Positions 7,170 to 13,968 of a stretch of DNA of 21,615 bases are shown one piece after another. The notes under the pieces were generated by a model. It saw nothing but the letters and a program-made list of their open reading frames with translations, made no database searches and was not told the DNA's origin. The DNA comes from Actinomycetes bacterium (GTDB lineage: Bacteria; Actinomycetota; Actinomycetes; Mycobacteriales; Mycobacteriaceae), in contig JAEZKH010000036.1 of assembly GCA_023415515.1 (NCBI GenBank), forward strand, positions 1-21,615. The letters are read 5' to 3'. The number at the start of each line of letters is the position of its first letter. The stretch's first letter is position 1. A program made the translations under genes and the position numbers.

Positions 7170-7999
7170 GCGTATTGCAGTGCGGTTGTCGGCCGCAACG
7201 GACGCATCTGCTGCAGGGTCGGGACCACTCGCTTCGGGCCATCCTCGACATTGCGCCAGATACCCATCGCCGTCATCCGCACCGGTGCAACGAGGCGCTG
7301 ATCGAACATCATGCGTTTCATGGGTCCGCATACCGAAACGGCGGCGACGGCCTCGCCGGGACCGCCGATAGGCGCTGCCACACAGCCGAACCCAGGCAGC
7401 GACTCCTCCTTCTCGAAGGCGACGCCGCGGGCTCGCACCTTGGCCAGTTCGGCGGCGAGTTGCGGGCGGGTGCTGATCGAGTACTTGGTCTTGCGCACGG
7501 AAAGGTCGACATCCGCGGCATCGTCCGCGTAGGCCAGTATCGCCTTGCCGATCGCTGTGCAGTGCGATGGCTGGCGACCGCCCACCCTGGTGGGGATCGC
7601 GGCAGTCATTCGGTCGCCGACCTTGTCGAGATAGACGACGTCGGGACCGTCGAGCACTGCGAGGTGGGCGACCAATCCCGTCGCCCGATGCAGTTCATGG
7701 AGCATCGGCGTGGCGGCACGCACCAGACGGTCTTGGTGGACCGCCAGAGATCCCAGCTCGACCAGTCGCATGCCTAGCTCGTAATCGCGACCGTTGCGGC
7801 GCAGCCAACGCAACTGGACCAGGCGCTCCAACATGCGGTGCGCAGACGACCGGGGCAGGCCGGTGCGGCGGACTATCTGGGCCAGCGTCAGCCGACCGGG
7901 TCCGTCGAAAGCATCCAGAACCAGCGAGATGCGGTCGATAACGGCGCTTGGAGTGGTGGCCTCAGCAGCTTTGGCGGGCGTGTCGAGGATCGCTGTCAC
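7166..7999 (-). CDS. IclR-family transcriptional regulator
   Basis: The protein has 277 residues. GTG 7999 was chosen because a strong Shine-Dalgarno GGAGGT (8005-8010 on the minus strand) lies five bases upstream; a longer frame to an ATG at 8035 would place that site inside the gene and run into the palindrome. The N-terminal winged helix-turn-helix is clear: a helix with VIDRISLVLDAF, then LTLAQIVRRTGLPRSSAHRMLERL and a wing ending in YELGMRLVELG. A C-terminal effector domain of about 170 residues follows, containing the HCTAIGKAILAY segment typical of IclR ligand pockets. It is the first gene of a two-gene unit with the esterase and probably regulates itself through the palindrome upstream. 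The effector is unknown, presumably a substrate or intermediate of the surrounding pathway. Confidence 0.93.
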   Translation of the reverse strand: MTAILDTPAKAAEATTPSAVIDRISLVLDAFDGPGRLTLAQIVRRTGLPRSSAHRMLERLVQLRWLRRNGRDYELGMRLVELGSLAVHQDRLVRAATPMLHELHRATGLVAHLAVLDGPDVVYLDKVGDRMTAAIPTRVGGRQPSHCTAIGKAILAYADDAADVDLSVRKTKYSISTRPQLAAELAKVRARGVAFEKEESLPGFGCVAAPIGGPGEAVAAVSVCGPMKRMMFDQRLVAPVRMTAMGIWRNVEDGPKRVVPTLQQMRPLRPTTALQYA

Positions 8000-8032
8000 G
8001 GTAGACCTCCATGTCGGGCTGGTACTGGCTGA

Positions 8033-8069
8033 CATATGACTATTAGTAATATGCCACTTTGTACCATAT
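8033..8069. promoter_or_regulatory. Overlapping palindromes, candidate IclR operator
   Basis: A 21-base near-perfect palindrome at 8033-8053 has half sites CATAT-g-ACTA and TAGT-a-ATATG around a central T; only one of ten base pairs is mismatched. A second, looser 21-base palindrome at 8049-8069 shares the ATATG half site and ends in CATAT, with inner AC/GT also matching. Half sites thus recur every 16 bases (8033, 8049, 8065) in alternating orientation. The tract is far more AT-rich than its surroundings and lies 34-70 bases upstream of the IclR start, where it could cover the promoter (CATATT or AATAGT as -10 candidates on the minus strand). Confidence 0.6.
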
Positions 8070-8149
8070 CGCTGTGCGTGCTGTCACACATCGCGGGAAA
8101 TTCGCATGGCGACACACATCGGTGTCCCAACAGTGCGCACGGTTGCCCG

Positions 8150-8174
8150 CCGCCACGTTCGCTGAACGCGGCGG
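8150..8174 (-). terminator. GC-rich hairpin downstream of the KstD-like gene
   Basis: The stem pairs bases 8150-8154 and 8156-8160 with 8170-8174 and 8164-8168 (one mismatch, 8155/8169) around a GCT loop. It lies 15 bases past the stop of the minus-strand FAD dehydrogenase gene and before the IclR promoter. There is no U-tract; many actinobacterial terminators lack one. It plausibly ends the ferredoxin-to-dehydrogenase operon. Confidence 0.5.
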
Positions 8175-8189
8175 GAACGAGTGGTCGGA

Positions 8190-9656
8190 TCAGCCCTTGG
8201 CGGCCGAGCGGCCTGCGCGGCGGCCGTAGAAGCTGCCGTCGCCGAGCGAGATGCCGCTGGCGTAGCCCCACGCCGCCAATCCGGCCGTCGACCGCCCGGC
8301 GGCAAAAAGACCGGGGATCGGCTCTCCGCTGACATGTAGAACCTCGCCGTCCAGCGAGGTCATCAGGCCGCCAAGCGTGAAGCCGCCTGTGCTCTCCCTC
8401 AGGTCGACTGCGCCGACCGGCGACCCGATCGGGCGGAGCCACTCGGGCTTCTTGTGTAGTAGCGGATCCTCACCGCGGGCGGCGGCCTCGTTGTAGGCGG
8501 CGACGCTTGCCGTCAATGAACCTGGCGGAAGGCCGATTTCGGCCTCGAGTTCGGAAACCGTCTCACACACCCAGGTCGGCGGGCGGACCATCAGGTGCGG
8601 TGACAGCGACGCCATCGCCTCCTCCTGCGCATCGCCGTCGATGATCAGGTAGGCGGTGTTGTTCTGGTGATAGAGGGTCAATTGCCCGACGCGACCGGGA
8701 TAGGTGTCCTCGGGAACATAGCGTTGCCCCCGCTCATTGACGAGGATGCCGCGCACCAATTGCTGGGGGTCGATGAAGATCGCGACCTCGGTGGCGTCCA
8801 TGTGGGCGAGATCCGCGCCGAGCGCCTGTGCCATTCGGATCGCCTGGCCGTCGTGCTGCTCGATCGACGCCGCGGGCCGTCCCGCTATCCGCGGCGCGTA
8901 CTGCGCCACCATCGCGTCGTTGTAGGCGAAGCTGCCCGTCGCGAGAACCACACCGCGCCTGGCGCGGATCGCCAGGTCAACGCCGTACTGGCGGGCCACG
9001 ATACCGCTGACCCGACCGTCTGATTCCACCACCAGACGCTGAACCCGCACGTCGTACAGAGCGCGTGCGCCCGCCTGTGTCGCCGTCTCGACTAGCGGCT
9101 TCATCAGCATGTAGCCGGCGCTGGCCTCGCCCTGCTTCTTGTTCGACATCGCAGGCACGTGTCCGCGCGGCGCCGGTTCGGCGATCGTGTTGAACGGGTA
9201 CGAGTTTTCCCCGCCGCTGTACATCAGGCCCTCGTCGCCCATCGGCTCCCAGCCGGGCTCGCCGAAGAACTCCGCCTTGAACACCACTCCGCAATCGACG
9301 AGCCAGTCGAAGTGATCGAGGCTGCCTTCGCAGTAGTCGGCGATGCGTTTCTGATCGGCGCCCGGTCCCATGGCGACATTCAGGAATGCCTTCATGTTGT
9401 CGACGGAATCCGCGAAGCCGCATGCCTTTTGAATCGGTGTGCCGCCGCCGAGGTAGATGAAGCCGCCTGCCATGGACGCGGCCCCACCCCACGATCCGGT
9501 GCGCTCGAGGACAAGGACGTCGGCGCCCGCGCGCGCGGCCTCCACTGCCGCGGCCGCACCCGCGATTCCGTAACCGGCGATCACAACGTCGGCTTCGTGA
9601 TCCCAGGTGCTGATGGACGACGCAGGCACCGGGGAGATGTCGGTGAGGGAGGTCAT
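8190..9656 (-). CDS. FAD-dependent dehydrogenase related to 3-ketosteroid delta-1-dehydrogenase / fumarate reductase flavoprotein
   Basis: The protein has 488 residues. ATG 9656 overlaps the dioxygenase stop by four bases; the longer frame to 9689 lies within that gene. The FAD-binding motif GYGIAG is at residues 28-33 with the ribose-binding ER at 51-52, followed by GGAASMAGG, typical of the KstD/fumarate reductase flavoprotein family. The C-terminal FAD segment reads GLFAAGRSTAGLAAWGYASGISLGDG. KstD enzymes carry a conserved tyrosine pair (PYYA) before the last glycine-rich region; here the corresponding stretch is PIGSPVGAV followed by STGGFTLGGL, so the key tyrosine seems absent. At 488 residues it is a little shorter than KstDs (about 510-560). 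It may dehydrogenate or reduce a related alicyclic ring. It is the last gene of its operon. The superfamily is certain; the reaction is not. Confidence 0.87.
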   Translation of the reverse strand: MTSLTDISPVPASSISTWDHEADVVIAGYGIAGAAAAVEAARAGADVLVLERTGSWGGAASMAGGFIYLGGGTPIQKACGFADSVDNMKAFLNVAMGPGADQKRIADYCEGSLDHFDWLVDCGVVFKAEFFGEPGWEPMGDEGLMYSGGENSYPFNTIAEPAPRGHVPAMSNKKQGEASAGYMLMKPLVETATQAGARALYDVRVQRLVVESDGRVSGIVARQYGVDLAIRARRGVVLATGSFAYNDAMVAQYAPRIAGRPAASIEQHDGQAIRMAQALGADLAHMDATEVAIFIDPQQLVRGILVNERGQRYVPEDTYPGRVGQLTLYHQNNTAYLIIDGDAQEEAMASLSPHLMVRPPTWVCETVSELEAEIGLPPGSLTASVAAYNEAAARGEDPLLHKKPEWLRPIGSPVGAVDLRESTGGFTLGGLMTSLDGEVLHVSGEPIPGLFAAGRSTAGLAAWGYASGISLGDGSFYGRRAGRSAAKG

Positions 9657-10573
9657 GGCCGCATCGCCGCCGGAAGGTCGGAGACCCACTGATGACCCCA
9701 GTAACTGTCGGCGGTGATTTCCTCTGCGGTGTAGAACGTTTCGTCGACCCGCATACCGTCGGTGCCGAATTCGATGTCCCAGTCGCCGGGGGCGCGGACG
9801 TAGAACGACACCATCTTGTCGTTGGTGTGCCTGCCCAGAGTGGACGACAGTTGAAATCCGTGCGTGTTGACGCGGTCGAGCGCCTGGCCGACCGCATCGA
9901 GGCTGTCCACCTCGACCATGAGGTGCACCAGCCCGGGGTCGTTGAGGTGACCGGCAGGGCAGATCGCAAGGCTGTGGTGGCGTTGGTTGATGCCGAGGAA
10001 ACGCACCCGCACCGGCCCGAACTCCGCAGGCACCGGCATTCGGAACGCACCCCGAGATCGGAAACCCAGAACCCCGGTGTAGAAGTCGAACAACCCGTTG
10101 ACGTCCATCGCAGGTATCACCACGTGACCCAGACCCTGGTCGCCGGTGACGAAACGGGCACCGAACGGGGTGATGACCGGGCTGTGGTCCAGCACCGGTC
10201 CGTGGAAGACCTCCAGCGTGGTACCCGCCGGGTCGTCGAACGTGATGACCTCCTCGACGCGGCGCGCGTCAGCCTCCTCGAGCGAGAGTTCCTTGAACGG
10301 CACTCCCGCCGCGTCCAGCGCGGCCTTCACGCGCTGCAGTGCGGCGTGGTCGCGCACCTCCCAGCCGACGGTCACGACGCGGTCGCGGTCTCCTGGTACC
10401 ACGACGATGCGGGCCGCCCGTTCGTCCATCCGCAGGTACAGCGCCTCACTGTCGGGTCCGCTGCCTTCGGCGAAGCCCAATGTCTGGAAGGCGAAGTGTC
10501 GCCACCGATCCATGTCGGTGACCGAGACCGTCACGTAGCCAAGGCTCTTGAGCAAGCCGAAGTTGTCGCTCAT
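9653..10573 (-). CDS. Type I extradiol ring-cleavage dioxygenase (BphC/HsaC-like)
   Basis: The protein has 306 residues in two vicinal-oxygen-chelate domains, the usual length for BphC and HsaC. These enzymes cleave a catechol meta to its hydroxyls using Fe(II). All expected metal ligands are visible in the C-terminal domain: His150 (G-H-V-V-I-P), His217 (V-H-L-M-V-E) and Glu268 (D-I-E-F-G). Second-sphere residues matching BphC are also present: His199/His200, His249 (G-R-H-T-N-D) and Tyr258 (S-F-Y). The start has a good AAAGGA site four bases upstream, set in the 13-base gap after the HsaA-like gene, and the stop overlaps the FAD dehydrogenase start. The context (HsaA-like hydroxylase upstream, HsaD-like hydrolase nearby) says it opens a bicyclic or alkyl catechol. 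It could be a steroid-pathway paralogue; the true HsaC cannot be distinguished from sequence alone. Confidence 0.93.
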   Translation of the reverse strand: MSDNFGLLKSLGYVTVSVTDMDRWRHFAFQTLGFAEGSGPDSEALYLRMDERAARIVVVPGDRDRVVTVGWEVRDHAALQRVKAALDAAGVPFKELSLEEADARRVEEVITFDDPAGTTLEVFHGPVLDHSPVITPFGARFVTGDQGLGHVVIPAMDVNGLFDFYTGVLGFRSRGAFRMPVPAEFGPVRVRFLGINQRHHSLAICPAGHLNDPGLVHLMVEVDSLDAVGQALDRVNTHGFQLSSTLGRHTNDKMVSFYVRAPGDWDIEFGTDGMRVDETFYTAEEITADSYWGHQWVSDLPAAMRP

Positions 10574-10586
10574 CGGATCCTTTCGA

Positions 10587-11768
10587 TCAGATCATCGCCC
10601 GCAGCGGGCCCTGGGGGTCAACGCCGAGCGAGCTCAACGCCGAAGCGTGGAACACCGTTCCGGGAACGTGGATCGCGTGCGCCTGCCCCACGTGCACGTC
10701 GCGCCAGTACCGCTGCAGGGGTTTGTCCATTCGGGCCGCGTTGCCGCCGGAGCGGGCGAAGATCTCGTCGACAGCCGACACCGCACGCCACACCGCTCGA
10801 ACCTGGGTGCGCCGCCCGGCCGCCCGGTCGGCGAAGCTGACGTCTTCGCCTGCCGCGACCATGTCGTAGATTCGGTCGGCATTCGCGAGCAGTTCCTGCC
10901 GGGCCGCATTGATATCGGCAGCGGCCTCGCCGATGGCGTACATGACGTAGGGATCGTCCTTGATGGCAACGCCGCTGGAATTCACCCGCTCGCGCTGGTA
11001 GTCCAGGTGTGCCGCGAGCGCGCCCTCGGCGATGCCTATGGTCGCCGCGCTGATGCCGAGCGGGAACATCGTGGACCACGGCATCAAGTACAGGGGCTCG
11101 GTCATGCCGGCCTCGCGCTGGGCGGTGCCGTCCATCACCTTCATCGCATCCATGGTGCGGTAGGCGGGCACGAACGCGTCTTTGACGATGACATCCTTGG
11201 ATCCGGTGCCGCGCAGGCCCACGACATCCCACGAGTCCTCGACGATCTCGTAATCATTGCGCGGCAGGATCATGTGCAACATCTGCGGCGGCATCAACGG
11301 CGTGCCGTCGGCGTCACCGAGCATGGCGCCGAGGATGATCCAGTCGCAGGCGTCGGTTCCGGAGCTGAACTGCCAGCGGCCGTTGAAGAGGTAGCCGCCG
11401 TCGACCGGTTTGGCCACGCCCTGCGGCGCATAAGGGGACGCGACCCACGTGTCGACGTCGTCCGCCCACACCTCGTTCGCCACCCGCGGATCGGCATAAG
11501 CCAACTGGTACGGATGTACGCCGACCACGCCGTTGATCCAGCCGGCTGCCGGGTCCAGCGCGGCGGTCGCCATCACCGTCTCGGCGAACTCGCGCGGATG
11601 CACCTCATATCCACCGTGGCTCTTGGGCTGGAGAAGCCGGATCGACCCGGCCGTCTTCATCGCCTTCACGGTGCTGTCGGTCAGCCGACCGATCTTTTCG
11701 GCCTCGGCCGCCTGCTCGCGCAGCTGATCGGCCATGTCCATGATCCGGTCGAGTACCCGCTCGCTCAT
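10587..11768 (-). CDS. Flavin-dependent monooxygenase oxygenase component, HsaA-like (acyl-CoA dehydrogenase fold)
   Basis: The protein has 393 residues, almost exactly the length of HsaA, the 3-HSA hydroxylase of steroid degradation. It has the group D monooxygenase layout: an N-terminal helical domain, a beta domain (with FNGRWQFSSGTDACDWIILGA, VVGLRGTGSKDV) and a C-terminal four-helix bundle ending in RYWRDVHVGQAHAIH. Such proteins hydroxylate phenols ortho to the existing hydroxyl using reduced flavin supplied by a separate reductase (HsaB in the steroid pathway). No reductase gene is in the window. The start ATG 11768 has AAGGA nine bases upstream. The gene lies 104 bases after the ferredoxin and 13 before the dioxygenase, so its product is probably the catechol that the dioxygenase cleaves. 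It could also be a terpenoid or alkylphenol hydroxylase of the same family. Confidence 0.9.
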   Translation of the reverse strand: MSERVLDRIMDMADQLREQAAEAEKIGRLTDSTVKAMKTAGSIRLLQPKSHGGYEVHPREFAETVMATAALDPAAGWINGVVGVHPYQLAYADPRVANEVWADDVDTWVASPYAPQGVAKPVDGGYLFNGRWQFSSGTDACDWIILGAMLGDADGTPLMPPQMLHMILPRNDYEIVEDSWDVVGLRGTGSKDVIVKDAFVPAYRTMDAMKVMDGTAQREAGMTEPLYLMPWSTMFPLGISAATIGIAEGALAAHLDYQRERVNSSGVAIKDDPYVMYAIGEAAADINAARQELLANADRIYDMVAAGEDVSFADRAAGRRTQVRAVWRAVSAVDEIFARSGGNAARMDKPLQRYWRDVHVGQAHAIHVPGTVFHASALSSLGVDPQGPLRAMI

Positions 11769-11872
11769 GACTTCTGGTCCTTACTCTTGGGCTGCTTCGA
11801 TGGTCTACCGCAGTCGTGGCGCCCACCGCAGGCAATCCCGGTCAGCGGACGCAAATCGGCCGTCGGTGGCTC

Positions 11873-12190
11873 TTAGAACTCGACCTCGATTTCGTCGCTG
11901 ACCGGCCGGGCCTGGCATCCGAGAATGAGGCCTTCGGTGAGATCCTCCGGCGCCAGAATCTCTTGCGACTCCATCGCGACGTCGCCGCTGACGAGCGTCG
12001 CCACACAGGACCCGCAGTGTCCTTCGCGACAGGAGTGTGGCGCGTCGATGCCGGCGTCGAGCATCGTGTCGACGAGAGTTCTGTCGCGCGGCCAGCACAG
12101 CCGGTGCAACTGGCCGTCGAGGTGCACCTCGACAGCGGCAGGCGCGGGGGAGTCGACGACGGTGACAGTGCTTTTCACATCTTCTGCCAT
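11873..12190 (-). CDS. Plant-type [2Fe-2S] ferredoxin, stand-alone
   Basis: The protein has 105 residues from ATG 12190. The cluster ligands are Cys54, Cys59, Cys62 (C-x4-C-x2-C in S-C-R-E-G-H-C-G-S-C) and Cys92 (G-C-Q-A), the plant-type pattern. The sequence resembles the C-terminal ferredoxin domain of oxygenase reductases such as KshB, but no FAD/NAD-binding reductase part is attached. The longer open frame to 12238 adds a low-complexity N-terminus. A -10-like CACAAT lies six bases before this ATG on the minus strand, supporting a leaderless start here. As first gene of the operon it would feed electrons to an oxygenase; none that uses a [2Fe-2S] ferredoxin (Rieske or P450) is in the window, and HsaA-like enzymes use reduced flavin instead. 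Its partner is therefore unknown. Confidence 0.92.
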   Translation of the reverse strand: MAEDVKSTVTVVDSPAPAAVEVHLDGQLHRLCWPRDRTLVDTMLDAGIDAPHSCREGHCGSCVATLVSGDVAMESQEILAPEDLTEGLILGCQARPVSDEIEVEF

Positions 12191-12310
12191 GGGGTGATTG
12201 TGAGCAGGCCGCTGCCGAGACGCGCACCTGCCGCCCAATGGTCGGGAGGCGGTGAGTGCGGCGTCCGGTCAGCGGGAACCTGACACCGATTTCGCCCATT
12301 CCTTCCTAAC
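12191..12310. promoter_or_regulatory. Divergent promoter between ferredoxin operon and second BVMO gene
   Basis: On the minus strand CACAAT (12197-12202) lies six bases before the ferredoxin ATG, a leaderless-type -10. An inverted repeat GTCAG-7-CTGAC at 12268-12284 ends 26 bases before the BVMO start. A CCGCC/GGCGG pair lies further in. No AACnnGTT KstR-type motif was seen. Operator function is inference. Confidence 0.35.
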
Positions 12311-13942
12311 GTGACCGGAGTGGACAGCAACGTCACAGAAGCGAACGATGCCATCGACGCGGTCGTCGTCGGCGCCGGCTTTGCCGGCCTCTACGCGTTG
12401 CACAAACTGCGCTCCCAGGGCTACTCGGTACGGGTGATCGAGGCCGGGCCAGACGTGGGCGGAACCTGGCACTTCAACCGCTACCCCGGCGCCCGTTGCG
12501 ATGTCGAGAGTGTGGACTACTGCTACTCGTTCTCTGACGAGCTGCAGCAGGAATGGACGTGGACCGAGAAGTACGCCACGCAGGCCGAGATCCTGAGATA
12601 CATCCAATGGGTTGCCGACAAGCTGGATCTGCGCCGCGACATCACGTTCGACACCCGGGTGCTCTCGGCACGGCTCGACGAGGAAACCATGCGGTGGACG
12701 GTGGGGCTGGACACCGGCGAAACGATCACCGCACGATTCGCCATCATGGCCACCGGACCGCTGTCGGCGGCGATGACACCCGATTTCGACGGGTTGGACA
12801 CATTCGGCGGCGAGATCTACCACACCGCCCACTGGCCGCATGAGGATGTCGACTTCACCGGTAAACGGGTCGCGGTCATCGGCACCGGGTCCTCCGGCAT
12901 CCAATCGATCCCGATCATCGCAGAACAAGCCGCACAGCTCTACGTCTTTCAGCGCACGCCGAATTACAGTGTTCCGGCGGGGAATCGACCGCTCACCGCC
13001 GAAGACGTCGCCGAGATCAAGGCCAACTACGCCGAGCGGCGCAGACTGTCATGGCGCTCCGGCGGTGGTTCCCCGCATATCGCTCACCCCAAGCTGACCA
13101 TGGAGGCGACTCCCGAGGAGCGCGAGGCGGCGTTCGAGAGGCGTTGGGAACTCGGTGGAGTGCTGTTCTCGAAGACGTTCTCCGATCAGATGATCACCGT
13201 GGAGGCCAACGAGGAAGCCCGCAAGTTCTACGAGAAGAAGGTGCGGGCCGTCATCGACGATCCCGACCTCGCCGACCTACTGATCCCGGACGATCATCCG
13301 ATCGGCACGAAGCGTATCTGCACTGACACCAACTACTTCCAGACGTTCAACCGGCCCAATGTCAGGTTGATCAGTGTCCGCAGAACGCCGATCACGTCGA
13401 TCGACCCGACCGGAATCAACACCAGTGAAGCTCATTTCGACGTCGACGCGATCGTGCTGGCCACCGGATTCGACGCGATGACAGGCGCTTTGGCCAAGAT
13501 CGACATCGTCGGTCGAAGCGGTGAAAGGCTGCGCCACGATTGGGCTGACGGCCCCCGAACGTACTTGGGCCTCGGGGTGGACGGTTTCCCCAACCTGTTT
13601 CTCATCTCCGGGCCCGGTGCGCCTGCCGTGCTGGCCAATATGGTCTTGCACGCCGAAGCCCACGTCAACTGGGTTGCCGACGCCATCAACTATCTGGACG
13701 AGCACGGTTATCTGGCAATCGAAGCCACTGCCGATGCAGTCGACAACTGGAATGCCGAGCTGGCGCAACGCGCCGAGGCGACGCTGTTCACCAAGGCGAA
13801 CTCGTGGTACATGGGGGCGAACGTCCCCGGCAAGCCGCGCGGCTTCATGTTGTTCCTCGGCGGGTTCGCCACATACAACGACATCTGCGCCGAAGTAGCC
13901 GCAGCCGGATACAAGGGATTCAACCTGATCAAGGCAGGCTGA
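12311..13942 (+). CDS. Flavin-containing Baeyer-Villiger monooxygenase, cyclohexanone monooxygenase-like
   Basis: This 543-residue protein is a class I BVMO of standard length. It shows FAD-binding GAGFAG at residues 21-26, GGTW at 50-53, the N-R-Y-P-G-A-R-C-D stretch at 56-64, the fingerprint F-G-G-E-I-Y-H-T-A-H-W-P at 165-176, the NADPH motif GTGSSG at 191-196 and ATGFD near the C-terminal third. The start is GTG 12311; a second GTG three codons later (V4) is possible, and no strong ribosome site distinguishes them. It is divergent from the ferredoxin operon and convergent with the C-C hydrolase. It belongs to a different subfamily from the HAPMO-like BVMO at 1124, with no N-terminal extension, so the two probably act on different ketones. 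Its substrate could be a cyclic or long-chain ketone, possibly a steroid. Confidence 0.92.
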   Translation: MTGVDSNVTEANDAIDAVVVGAGFAGLYALHKLRSQGYSVRVIEAGPDVGGTWHFNRYPGARCDVESVDYCYSFSDELQQEWTWTEKYATQAEILRYIQWVADKLDLRRDITFDTRVLSARLDEETMRWTVGLDTGETITARFAIMATGPLSAAMTPDFDGLDTFGGEIYHTAHWPHEDVDFTGKRVAVIGTGSSGIQSIPIIAEQAAQLYVFQRTPNYSVPAGNRPLTAEDVAEIKANYAERRRLSWRSGGGSPHIAHPKLTMEATPEEREAAFERRWELGGVLFSKTFSDQMITVEANEEARKFYEKKVRAVIDDPDLADLLIPDDHPIGTKRICTDTNYFQTFNRPNVRLISVRRTPITSIDPTGINTSEAHFDVDAIVLATGFDAMTGALAKIDIVGRSGERLRHDWADGPRTYLGLGVDGFPNLFLISGPGAPAVLANMVLHAEAHVNWVADAINYLDEHGYLAIEATADAVDNWNAELAQRAEATLFTKANSWYMGANVPGKPRGFMLFLGGFATYNDICAEVAAAGYKGFNLIKAG

Positions 13943-13968
13943 TGAGCGGACTCAACGACAAGGTCTAG
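13942..13968 (+). pseudogene. Possible remnant of an SDR gene start (8-codon stub)
   Basis: An ATG overlaps the BVMO stop by one base (TGATG) and encodes MSGLNDKV before a TAG. That peptide looks like the N-terminus of a short-chain dehydrogenase, which typically continues into a strand and TGxxxGIG motif. Here the frame is cut at once and the opposing hydrolase gene occupies the space (its stop is at 13952-13954). It may be the scar of a deletion or rearrangement that removed an SDR downstream of the BVMO, matching the BVMO-SDR pair at 1124-3933. Chance cannot be excluded for eight codons. Confidence 0.3.

Noticed and set aside
9692..10840. Plus-strand open frame of 382 codons over the dioxygenase
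   Set aside because: It is a mirror of the conserved minus-strand dioxygenase, with no start signal or motif of its own.
10548..11876. Plus-strand open frame of 442 codons opposite the HsaA-like gene
   Set aside because: Low-complexity His/Arg/Gly/Val composition without domain signatures; the minus-strand frame encodes a clear full-length flavin monooxygenase.
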